Positions 1 to 5,717 of a stretch of 5,717 bases of DNA are shown here, piece by piece. Origin of the DNA: JANXPZ01 sp033853925 (lineage in GTDB: Bacteria; Eisenbacteria; RBG-16-71-46); NCBI GenBank assembly GCA_033853925.1, contig JAWOLC010000058.1, positions 1-5,717 on the forward strand, given 5' to 3'. The notes below the pieces were generated by a model. It saw only the letters and a program-made list of their open reading frames with translations, was not told where the DNA came from and ran no database searches. A program made the translations under genes and the position numbers. Within the stretch, counting starts at the first letter, position 1. Each line of letters begins with the position of its first letter.

Positions 1-1584
1 GGCGGCGTTCGCGCTACGAACGCGGCCACGGCCTCGAGGCGGGCGGCAGCGCCGGCCAGACCCGCGGCACCGGCGGTGCCCGCGGTGCCCGCACCGCCGA
101 CGGTGCCCGCGGCCGCGCCTGTCGTCGCGCCGCCCGGAACGGCAATGATCGCGGCCGTGGTCGTGAGCCGCCAGTCGGCACTCCCGGCCGCGCGGGCGCT
201 GATCGCCCGGCGCAACGTGGCGGCGGTGGCGGAGGTGCTGGGCGCCGACCCGGAGGAGCCGGGCCCCGATTTCCAGGGCGAGCTGCGGCTCTTCCTGGGC
301 GCAGGCGCGGACCCCCAGGCGGTGGAGGCCGCGGCGCGCGCGGCGGGCGAGATCGAGAGCGTGATCGTGGCCGGGCCGAGCGCGCCGGGCGTAGCGGCCG
401 CTGCCGCGCAGGCGGCGCGACCGGCGGCGGTGGCCGCCGCCCCCAAGGCGCGCCACGTCCGGGTGGACCTGGGGCGGCTGGACGAGCTGGCGGACGCCAT
501 CGGCGAGCTGTCGGTGCTGACCATCCGGCTCTCGGACCTGGTCGGTGCGGGGGACCTGGCGGGGCTGCGGGAAGAGCTCGAGCGCACCACGTCGCTCGTG
601 GACGGGCTGCGGGAGACCGCGCTGGCCATGCGCATGGTGCCGGTGGGCGACATCTTCGACCGCTTCCCCCGCCTGGTCCGCGACGCCGCCCGTGCCCTGG
701 GCAAGGAGGTGGATTTCGTGATCGAAGGGCGGGAGATCGAGGTGGACCGCTCGGTCATCGACGCCATGGCCGATCCGCTGGTGCACCTCCTCCGCAACGC
801 CGTCGATCATGGGATCGAGGCGCCGGCGGTGCGCGCGGCGCTGGGAAAGCCGCCCCGCGGGCGCGTGGTGCTACGCGCGTTCCGCGAGCGCGCCAGCGTC
901 CGGATCCTGGTGGAGGACGACGGCGCCGGCGTGGACTCCGTCCGCGTGGCGCAGAAGGCGCTCGCCCTGGGGCTGCTGGGCGAGGACGATCCCGTGCCCA
1001 ACACGGGCGACGCCCTCCTGCGCCTCCTGTCCCGCCCTGGCTTCTCCACCGCCGCGGAAGTGACGGAGGTGTCCGGGCGCGGCGTCGGCCTGGACGTCGT
1101 CGCCGCCAGCCTGCGCGCCGTAGGCGGCAGCCTGGAGCTGCGGACGGAGCGGGGCGTCGGCAGCATCTTCGCCATGCGGTTGCCGATCTCGCTGGCGGTG
1201 GCGGCCGCGCTGCGGGTGCTGGTGGGCGGGGAGAGCTACGCCGTGCCGATGACGCACGTGCGCGAGGCCGTCGAGCTGCAGGACGTCGGGCTGGCGAAGG
1301 TGCTGGGCAAGGAAGTCATGCGGCTGCGCGGCGAAGCGATCCCGCTCGTGCGCCTGAGCGAGCTGCTGGAGGTGCCGGGCGAGCGGCGCCGGGAGACCGC
1401 GGCCGTGATCGCCGAGGTGGGCGAGCGCCGGGCCGCGCTCGCCGTGGACGAGCTGGTAGCCCGGGAGCAGGTGGTGGTGAAGCCGTTCGATGCCGCCGCC
1501 GGCATGCTCCCGTTCTTCTCCGGGGTCACGCTGCTGGCCGATGGTCGGCCGGCCCTGGTGCTCGACCCCATGACCGTTCTCTGA
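1..1584 (+). CDS. cheA: Chemotaxis sensor histidine kinase CheA, 5'-truncated by the window edge
   Basis: CheA is the cytoplasmic kinase that receptor arrays control and that phosphorylates CheY and CheB. The frame is open from base 1 with no stop, so the true start and the P1 domain with the phospho-accepting His lie upstream; 527 residues are visible. Domains in visible numbering: an Ala/Pro linker (1-47), a P2-like docking domain (about 48-125), a second Ala-rich linker, the P3 dimerisation helices (about 150-210), the P4 ATPase with N box DPLVHLLRNAVDHGIE (258-273), G1 DDGAGVD (306-312), F box PGFST (346-350) and G2 GRGVGLDVV (359-367), and the P5 CheW-like domain (about 397-527). All ATP-binding boxes look intact, so the kinase core should be active. 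The GTG at 76 encodes a linker Val and is not a credible start. The CheA identity is very secure. The P2 call is less so, because it rests on overall pattern rather than a strict motif. Confidence 0.96.
   Translation, partial: GGVRATNAATASRRAAAPARPAAPAVPAVPAPPTVPAAAPVVAPPGTAMIAAVVVSRQSALPAARALIARRNVAAVAEVLGADPEEPGPDFQGELRLFLGAGADPQAVEAAARAAGEIESVIVAGPSAPGVAAAAAQAARPAAVAAAPKARHVRVDLGRLDELADAIGELSVLTIRLSDLVGAGDLAGLREELERTTSLVDGLRETALAMRMVPVGDIFDRFPRLVRDAARALGKEVDFVIEGREIEVDRSVIDAMADPLVHLLRNAVDHGIEAPAVRAALGKPPRGRVVLRAFRERASVRILVEDDGAGVDSVRVAQKALALGLLGEDDPVPNTGDALLRLLSRPGFSTAAEVTEVSGRGVGLDVVAASLRAVGGSLELRTERGVGSIFAMRLPISLAVAAALRVLVGGESYAVPMTHVREAVELQDVGLAKVLGKEVMRLRGEAIPLVRLSELLEVPGERRRETAAVIAEVGERRAALAVDELVAREQVVVKPFDAAAGMLPFFSGVTLLADGRPALVLDPMTVL
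74..110 (+). repeat. 9-bp-period Val-Pro-Ala repeat in the CheA linker
   Basis: The decamer CGGTGCCCGC occurs three times, at 74-83, 83-92 and 101-110, on a 9-base period with one diverged unit between the second and third copies. It encodes repeated Val-Pro-Ala within the flexible linker before the P2-like domain. Such linkers vary freely in length in CheA proteins, so this is probably slippage-generated spacer rather than a regulatory repeat. Confidence 0.7.
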
Positions 1585-1587
1585 GGA
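1583..1587 (+). promoter_or_regulatory. Ribosome binding site for cheC
   Basis: GAGGA overlaps the last two bases of the cheA stop codon and lies 8 bases before the ATG at 1596. It fixes the cheC start and suggests translation coupled to the end of cheA. Confidence 0.6.
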
Positions 1588-1595
1588 CCTCGGTT

Positions 1596-2219
1596 ATGAT
1601 CGACGTCCGCGAGCTGGATGCCCTGCAGATCGACGCGCTGCGAGAGGTGGCCAACATCGGCGCGGGGCACGCGGCCACGGCGCTGTCGCAGATGACCAGC
1701 CGCCGCATCGGGGTCAACGTCCCCGAGATCCGCATCGTGCGGCTGGAGGATGTGCCGGAGCTGGTGGGCGATCCCGAGAGCCCCGTCGCCGCCGTGCTCA
1801 TGCAGACCCTCGGCGATGCGCCCGGGCGCACGGTCCAGATCTTCCCCGCGACCAGCGCATCGCGCATCGCCGGCATTCTGCTGGGCCGCGACCACGTGGA
1901 CTTCCCCGCGGGATTCGGCGAGCTCGAGCAATCGGTCCTGAAGGAGGTGGCCAACATCCTGGTCGGCGCCTACCTCAGCGCCCTCTCCGACTTCCTGGGC
2001 ATGGTCCTCATCATGTCGGTCCCGGCGCTGGCGATCGACCAGGCGGGTGCGATCCTGTCCTCCGCCTACCTGAACTTCGGCGACGAGGCGGATTACGTCC
2101 TCTGCATCGACACGCAGCTCACCGTGGCCGAGCAGGCGGAGCCGCTGCGGGCGCACTTCCTCCTCGTGCCCGACATGGTCTCGCTCCGCGTGATCCTGCG
2201 GGCGCTCCGCCTCGGCTGA
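1596..2219 (+). CDS. cheC: CheC-family CheY-P phosphatase
   Basis: CheC-type proteins dephosphorylate CheY-P and, in species with CheD, also bind CheD to tune receptor adaptation. The 207-residue length is typical. The family's two pseudosymmetric catalytic helices are both present: LREVANIGAGHAATALSQMT (15-34), with Glu17 and Asn20, and KEVANILVGAYLSALS (116-131), with Glu117 and Asn120. These are the Glu-x-x-Asn pairs expected to enter the CheY active site, so two working sites are likely; CheX-type and FliY-type relatives differ in size or in added domains. The glycine-rich turn after the first helix has His25 where many homologues have Asn. No signal peptide or membrane segment is seen, so the protein should be cytoplasmic. 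The ATG is 11 bases past the cheA stop and has an RBS. No cheD follows in the visible part of the operon. FliN-type fusion is excluded because the protein ends right after the CheC fold. Confidence 0.92.
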   Translation: MIDVRELDALQIDALREVANIGAGHAATALSQMTSRRIGVNVPEIRIVRLEDVPELVGDPESPVAAVLMQTLGDAPGRTVQIFPATSASRIAGILLGRDHVDFPAGFGELEQSVLKEVANILVGAYLSALSDFLGMVLIMSVPALAIDQAGAILSSAYLNFGDEADYVLCIDTQLTVAEQAEPLRAHFLLVPDMVSLRVILRALRLG

Positions 2220-2221
2220 GC

Positions 2222-2226
2222 GGGAG
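2222..2226 (+). promoter_or_regulatory. Ribosome binding site supporting a GTG start
   Basis: GGGAG lies 6 bases before the GTG at 2233 in the 13-base gap after cheC. It favours GTG 2233 over the in-frame ATG at 2248, which would place this purine run 21 bases away. Confidence 0.5.
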
Positions 2227-2232
2227 TGGCCG

Positions 2233-4947
2233 GTGCAGCCGGATCTGATGCCGTGGGAGGTCGCCGACGACGCGCACGGCGCCCCGTCGCCCAAGCCCCA
2301 GCGCCGGGAGGGCGGGCCGGTGGCGCCCCAGGCGCCGACTCCGCCTCCGCCCGCCTGGTCCGAGCTCGAGGAGCCGCGCGGGGCGCTGGCGCTCCCGTCG
2401 CCCCGTTCCTCCCGTGACCTCGACATCCTGCGCGCCCTGGCCCGCCGCATCAATCCCGGCGACGCCGGGGCGCACAACAACCTGGGGGTCGTCTACTACC
2501 ATAAGGCGCTCTTCGCCGAGGCGATCCAGGAGTTCGAGGAGGCGCTCGAGATCGATCCGCGCATGCAGGTGGCCGAGCGCAACCTGCAGATCGCCTACTT
2601 CCACACCGGCTATTTCGAGCAGCTCGTCACCGAGCTGCGCGCCCGCCTCGCCGCCGACGCCGACGACTCCGATGCCCACGAGCGGCTCGCCCGCGCGTAC
2701 TTCTACGTGGGCGACATCGCTACCGCCGTCCGCGAATGGCGCGTGCTGCTCCAGCTGCGGCCGGGCGAGGTCCGGCACTACTTGGACCTGGCGCGCGCGG
2801 AGGCCGAGCGCGGCGACCTGGACGCCGCGCTCATCCACCTGCGCACCGCCGCGGTCATCGAGCCGAGCAACGCCCGCGTCCAGCTGCGCACGGGCGAGCT
2901 GCTGTACCACCGCGGCCTCCCCGACGAGGCGCGCGAGGCGCTCGAGCGCGCCATCGAGCTCGACCCGAAGCTGGCGGACGCGCACTACCTGCTGGCTTTC
3001 ATTTACGGCGACAAGGGCGACGAGGCGAAAGCCGCCGCCGCCGCCGCCCGCGCCAGCGAGCTGAACCCGACCTACATCAAGGCCGAGACCAACCTCTCGC
3101 TCGACCGCTACAACGAGGCCCGGTACGAGGAGCTGGTGGGCGACCGGGGTGCCCGCGGGCCGGAGGTGGCCGACAGCACGCTCGCGCACTACAACCTCGG
3201 CCTGGCCTTCCGCTCCAAGGCGCTCTACGACGAGGCCGCCCGGGAGTTCGGGCTCGCGCTCGAGCGCGGCGAGGACGAGTACCTGGTGCACCAGGCGCAG
3301 GCCGAGATGGCGCTCCTGCGCGGCAAGCCCCAGGAGGCGCTGCGTCTCTACGAGCCGATCCTGGCCCTGGAGAAGGGCAGCCCGAAGCTCTGGAACGAGC
3401 GCGGCGTGGCCCTGCACCAGGAGGGCGACCTCGACGGCGCCGAGGCCGCCTACCGTGCCGCCCTGGAGCTCGATGGCAGCTACGCGCTCGCGCTCAACAA
3501 CATGGGCGTGGTGCGCTACCACCGGGGCGACGGCGCCGGCGCCGAGGCGGCCCTGCGCCAGGCGCTCGAGGGCGGCCGGGCGCCGGGCGACATCTGGCGC
3601 AACCTCGGGCTGCTGCTCACGCGCGTCGGCCGCATCGCGGCCGCCGTCGACGCCTACCGGCGCGCGCTCGAGCTCGACCCCCGTTCCGCCCCGGCCTGGA
3701 CCGGGCTCGGCACCGTGCTCATGGAGACGGGGCGGCCCGAGGAGGCCAAGGCGGCGTTCGTGCGCGCGGTCGCGGTCGATCCCGACCTGGCCGAGGCCCG
3801 CTACCAGCTGGCCTTCGCGCTCTCCGCCCTGGGCGACTACCAGGGCGCCCTGCGCGAGACCAAGCACGCCCTCGAGCTCGACCCCTACTTCCCCACGCCT
3901 CGCTTCCGGCTGCTGATCGACCTCCAGTTCGAGGAGGCGAGCCTGCTGGCACCGGAGCTGGACGTCCCCGACCGCGTCCAGGCCGGCGCCAGCATCGAGG
4001 AGTTCGTCTTCGACCCGAGCACGCTCGAGGGGATCTTCGGCGAGCTGCAGAAGCCGGCCGCGGCGGGGCCGGCGCCGCACGTCTCGCTGGAGGCGGCGCG
4101 CGCAGCCTTCCGCCACGGCGACCTCGAGCAGGCCGCGGCCCTGGCGCAGCAGGCGGCGCCGGGCGGCGATCCCGCCGAGGTGCGGCTGCTCCAGGGTGAG
4201 ATCTTCCTCCGCCGTGGCCTGGCGGGCGAGGCGGTGGAGCGCTTCCGCGCCGTGCTGGCGCTGGGCGGCGAGGACGGGAGCGAGGCGTCGCGGCGCGCGC
4301 TGCGCGGCGCCGCCGAGTCGCTCTTGCTCATGGGGCGCGTGCAGCAGGCGGCGGAGCTGGCGTACCGACTGCGCGCCGCCGCGCCCGCCGACGCCCAGGC
4401 GCTGCGGACGCACGGGCGCGTACTCACGGCCGCGGGCGAGGCGGCCATGGCGGTGGAAGCGCTGGAGCGCGCCAGCGCGCTCGCGCCCGAGGACGCCGCC
4501 ATCCTGGTCGAGCTCGGACTGGCCGCGCTGGCCGCGGGCGACGAGGCCGGGGCGGAGTCGGCGCTGCGCGGCGCGATCGCCCTCGACAGCGGCAGCGTCG
4601 GCGCGCGCACGGCGCTGGGCCGCCTCCTCGCCAGTCGCGGCGATCTCGACGCCGCCGCCGCTGAGCTGAACAGCGCGCTCGACATGATTCCGACCTACGG
4701 CGACGCCGCGCTCGCGCTGGCGACGCTGGAGGTCGAGCGCGGGAACGCGCCCGCGGGGATCGGCGTCCTGGTCGATCTCCTCGTGCTCGACCCGTACCAC
4801 CTGGACGCGCTCGCCCGCCTGGGCGACCTGCTGCTGTACGCGGGTCGGCCGCACGACGCCGAGCGCGCGTACCAGCGCGTGCTCCGCTTCGAGGCGGCGC
4901 ACCCGGCGGCTATCGCCGGGCTCGAGCGCTGCGTCGTCTCGGCCTGA
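2233..4947 (+). CDS. Large tetratricopeptide-repeat protein with about 22 TPR units
   Basis: This 904-residue protein is almost entirely TPR superhelix, a fold that acts as a scaffold for protein-protein contacts; no enzymatic domain, signal peptide or membrane helix is visible. Residues 11-62 are Pro/Ala-rich and probably disordered. Array one (79-554) has 14 units, for example from HNNLGVVYYHKALFAEAIQE to units ending ALELDP. Residues 555-615 are a non-TPR linker containing DVPDRVQAGASIEEFVF. Array two (616-891) has 8 units, followed by a short cap. Conserved positions are Leu/Gly at 6-7, Gly at 14 and Ala/Pro near the unit end. The seventh unit (283-316) is degenerate in its second helix. 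The GTG start is chosen for its RBS and its fit to the gap after cheC. The opening repeats recall large TPR proteins of Gemmatimonadota, from memory only. The operon position suggests a partner role in chemosensory signalling, but the binding partner is unknown and no specific function can be assigned. Confidence 0.93.
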   Translation: MQPDLMPWEVADDAHGAPSPKPQRREGGPVAPQAPTPPPPAWSELEEPRGALALPSPRSSRDLDILRALARRINPGDAGAHNNLGVVYYHKALFAEAIQEFEEALEIDPRMQVAERNLQIAYFHTGYFEQLVTELRARLAADADDSDAHERLARAYFYVGDIATAVREWRVLLQLRPGEVRHYLDLARAEAERGDLDAALIHLRTAAVIEPSNARVQLRTGELLYHRGLPDEAREALERAIELDPKLADAHYLLAFIYGDKGDEAKAAAAAARASELNPTYIKAETNLSLDRYNEARYEELVGDRGARGPEVADSTLAHYNLGLAFRSKALYDEAAREFGLALERGEDEYLVHQAQAEMALLRGKPQEALRLYEPILALEKGSPKLWNERGVALHQEGDLDGAEAAYRAALELDGSYALALNNMGVVRYHRGDGAGAEAALRQALEGGRAPGDIWRNLGLLLTRVGRIAAAVDAYRRALELDPRSAPAWTGLGTVLMETGRPEEAKAAFVRAVAVDPDLAEARYQLAFALSALGDYQGALRETKHALELDPYFPTPRFRLLIDLQFEEASLLAPELDVPDRVQAGASIEEFVFDPSTLEGIFGELQKPAAAGPAPHVSLEAARAAFRHGDLEQAAALAQQAAPGGDPAEVRLLQGEIFLRRGLAGEAVERFRAVLALGGEDGSEASRRALRGAAESLLLMGRVQQAAELAYRLRAAAPADAQALRTHGRVLTAAGEAAMAVEALERASALAPEDAAILVELGLAALAAGDEAGAESALRGAIALDSGSVGARTALGRLLASRGDLDAAAAELNSALDMIPTYGDAALALATLEVERGNAPAGIGVLVDLLVLDPYHLDALARLGDLLLYAGRPHDAERAYQRVLRFEAAHPAAIAGLERCVVSA
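2467..3894 (+). repeat. TPR array one, 14 units in exact 34-residue register
   Basis: Protein residues 79-554 divide into 14 consecutive 34-residue units (102 bases each) with no insertion or deletion. Units begin at residues 79, 113, 147, 181, 215, 249, 283, 317, 351, 385, 419, 453, 487 and 521. The best consensus units are those at 215, 385, 453 and 487; the one at 283 is the weakest. At DNA level the units are well diverged apart from short shared stretches such as CTCGAGCTCGACCCC, so the expansion is old. Confidence 0.85.
4078..4905 (+). repeat. TPR array two, 8 units
   Basis: Residues 616-891 form a second array: a 33-residue first unit (616-648), a unit at 649-682, a five-residue insertion (683-687), then six exact 34-residue units starting at 688, 722, 756, 790, 824 and 858. 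It is more Ala-rich and further from consensus than array one, and ends with a short capping helix (892-904). Confidence 0.75.
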
Positions 4948-4956
4948 GGGAGGGGA
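4948..4956 (+). promoter_or_regulatory. Strong ribosome binding site for the DUF4388 gene
   Basis: GGGAGGGGA fills most of the 13-base gap after the TPR gene. Its GGAGG core (4949-4953) ends 7 bases before the ATG at 4961. It is the strongest RBS in the window and fixes the start. Confidence 0.75.
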
Positions 4957-4960
4957 TCCC

Positions 4961-5717
4961 ATGGCGATCGAAGGGCCCCTCGAAGAACTCGGGATCCAGG
5001 ACGTGCTCCAGCTGCTGGAGCTCGCCCGCAAGACGGGCGTGCTCACCGTGCGCTCCGACCGGCTGGACGACGAGGCCGTGGTGCACTTCGAGCACGGCAG
5101 CATCATCTTCGCCGCGCGGCGCCGCTCCACCCGCCGGCTGGGGCAAGTGCTCATCCGGGCCGGCAAGCTGACCGAAGGCGAGCTGGAGCGCGGCCTGGAG
5201 CTGCAGCGCCAGACGCCGGAGCGCCGGCTCGCGGAGATCCTGCTGGAGATGGGCAGCGTCTCCGAGACGGACCTCGAGCGCGTCCTCCAGTTCCAGATGG
5301 AGGAGACGATCTACGAGGTCATGGCCTGGGACCAGGGCTACTTCCGCTTCGAGGAGCGACACGTCGGCGACAACCGCGTGCTCGCCCGCATCCGCGTCGA
5401 GTCGCTGCTCATGGAGGGCGCGCGGCGCGTGGACGAGTGGACGCAGCTCGAGTCCAAGGTGCCCAGTGCCGACGCCGTGCCGGCGCTCTCCTACTCTGCC
5501 GCGGGCGAGGGGCTGACCAGCGCGCCGCTCGAGCTGCGCCCGGAGGAGTGGGAGGTGCTCGCCGAGATCGACGGCGAGCGCGACGTGCGGCAGATCGCCG
5601 CCGCGCTGGGCCGCAGCACCTTCGACGTGGCCAAGATGATCTTCGGCCTCGTGAACGTGGCGGTGGTGCAGATCCAGGAGCGCCGCTCCCGCATGCCCGA
5701 GCGGGAGCTGCACGCCG
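4961..5717 (+). CDS. DUF4388 (PATAN-like) domain protein, 3'-truncated by the window edge
   Basis: 252 residues are visible and the frame is open at the end. The N-terminus, with GPLEELGIQDVLQLLELARK (5-24), then GVLTV (26-30) and VVHFEHGSIIFA (40-51), is the signature opening of DUF4388, a domain related to the PATAN module of cyanobacterial PatA/PixE-type regulators. Residues 59-112 carry two tandem helical segments like the N-terminal domain of GspE/MshE ATPases, followed by EETIYEVMAWDQGYFRFEE (114-132), the usual DUF4388 close. Residues 133-190 look like a linker. Residues 191-240, from LELRPEEWEVLAEIDGERDV, resemble a small winged-helix domain that often follows DUF4388. No membrane segment is seen. 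The strong RBS and the 13-base gap after the TPR gene imply co-expression with cheA-cheC. Known PATAN proteins act in motility and pilus control, so a link between chemosensing and a surface-motility output is plausible but inferred. A response-regulator or other domain could lie beyond the window edge. Confidence 0.85.
   Translation, partial: MAIEGPLEELGIQDVLQLLELARKTGVLTVRSDRLDDEAVVHFEHGSIIFAARRRSTRRLGQVLIRAGKLTEGELERGLELQRQTPERRLAEILLEMGSVSETDLERVLQFQMEETIYEVMAWDQGYFRFEERHVGDNRVLARIRVESLLMEGARRVDEWTQLESKVPSADAVPALSYSAAGEGLTSAPLELRPEEWEVLAEIDGERDVRQIAAALGRSTFDVAKMIFGLVNVAVVQIQERRSRMPERELHA
5135..5296 (+). other. MshEN-like tandem motif within the DUF4388 protein (possible c-di-GMP site)
   Basis: Two 24-residue segments, residues 59-82 and 89-112, share the pattern Arg1-Leu2-x-x-x-Leu6-x-x-x-Gly10-x-x-x-x-x-x-Leu17-x-x-x-Leu21-x-x-Gln24. 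The first begins RLGQVLI and the second RLAEILL. This matches the known MshEN consensus (RLGxx..., ending in Gln), except that Gly3 of the second copy is Ala and the spacer is six residues (83-88) rather than five. The resemblance is seen directly; ligand binding is not established, and the segment may be only a structural EspE-N-like helical module. Confidence 0.5.

Noticed and set aside
76..78. GTG as the start codon of cheA
   Set aside because: The frame is open to base 1, there is no ribosome binding site before it, and it falls inside a Val-Pro-Ala linker. A CheA starting here would lack the P1 phosphotransfer domain, so the gene is more likely cut by the window edge.
2248..2250. ATG as an alternative start of the TPR gene
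   Set aside because: The GGGAG purine run is well spaced for GTG 2233 but 21 bases from this ATG. Only five residues differ, so it has no effect on the functional call.
1236..2480. A 414-codon minus-strand frame across cheC and parts of its neighbours
   Set aside because: It lies codon-opposite to cheC and is open for the same reason. The product is low-complexity Arg/Ser-rich sequence with no domain, and the plus-strand CheA and CheC are unmistakable.
2233..4947. TPR protein as an O-GlcNAc transferase or a secretion/cellulose-synthesis TPR subunit
   Set aside because: No glycosyltransferase or other catalytic domain follows the repeats, and no signal peptide or outer-membrane barrel is seen.
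1585..4960. Promoters or terminators in the intergenic gaps
   Set aside because: The three gaps are 11-13 bases and are largely taken up by the ribosome binding regions; no GC hairpin followed by a T run and no -10/-35 pair can fit in them.
2119..5166. A 1015-codon open frame on the minus strand, covering the whole TPR gene
   Set aside because: Over the TPR gene its codons are exactly opposite the sense codons, so a stop would need a sense TTA, CTA or TCA codon; these are not used in this GC-saturated gene. The predicted protein is a Arg/Val/Leu/Gln/His-rich mixture with no recognisable domain, while the plus strand has clear TPRs, an RBS and tight operon spacing.
4910..5713. A 267-codon minus-strand frame across the DUF4388 gene
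   Set aside because: It is codon-aligned antisense to the DUF4388 gene, with Leu/His/Arg/Ala-rich filler and no domain.

Overview
The window is gene-dense and very GC-rich. It carries four plus-strand genes separated by only 11, 13 and 13 bases, each internal gene with its own Shine-Dalgarno-like stretch, so they almost certainly form one operon that continues off both ends. No RNA gene, insertion sequence, CRISPR array, terminator or internal promoter is visible. The GC-saturated codon use, the CheA-CheC pairing, and a giant TPR protein whose opening repeats resemble (from memory, not a search) large TPR proteins of Gemmatimonadota suggest an environmental Gemmatimonadota-like bacterium. Myxococcota or other GC-rich groups cannot be excluded.

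Layout: (1) 1-1584, the C-terminal part of a CheA histidine kinase: Ala/Pro linker, P2-like response-regulator-docking domain, P3 dimerisation, P4 ATP-binding and P5 CheW-like domains. The P1 phosphotransfer domain must lie upstream. (2) 1596-2219, a CheC-family CheY-P phosphatase with both catalytic helices intact. (3) 2233-4947, a 904-residue cytoplasmic protein made of about 22 tetratricopeptide repeats in two arrays separated by a non-TPR linker. The first array keeps an exact 34-residue register for 14 units. (4) 4961 to the window end, a DUF4388 (PATAN-like) protein. Its residues 59-112 hold two 24-residue segments resembling the MshEN cyclic-di-GMP-binding motif, followed by a C-terminal winged-helix-like region.

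Together: CheA would phosphorylate a CheY-type regulator encoded elsewhere, and CheC would remove the phosphate. The TPR and DUF4388 proteins are not core chemotaxis components. Their place in the operon suggests a chemosensory pathway with a non-standard output, possibly surface motility or type IV pili, with possible c-di-GMP input. That output is inference. No receptor, CheW, CheY, CheR, CheB or CheD lies in the window.
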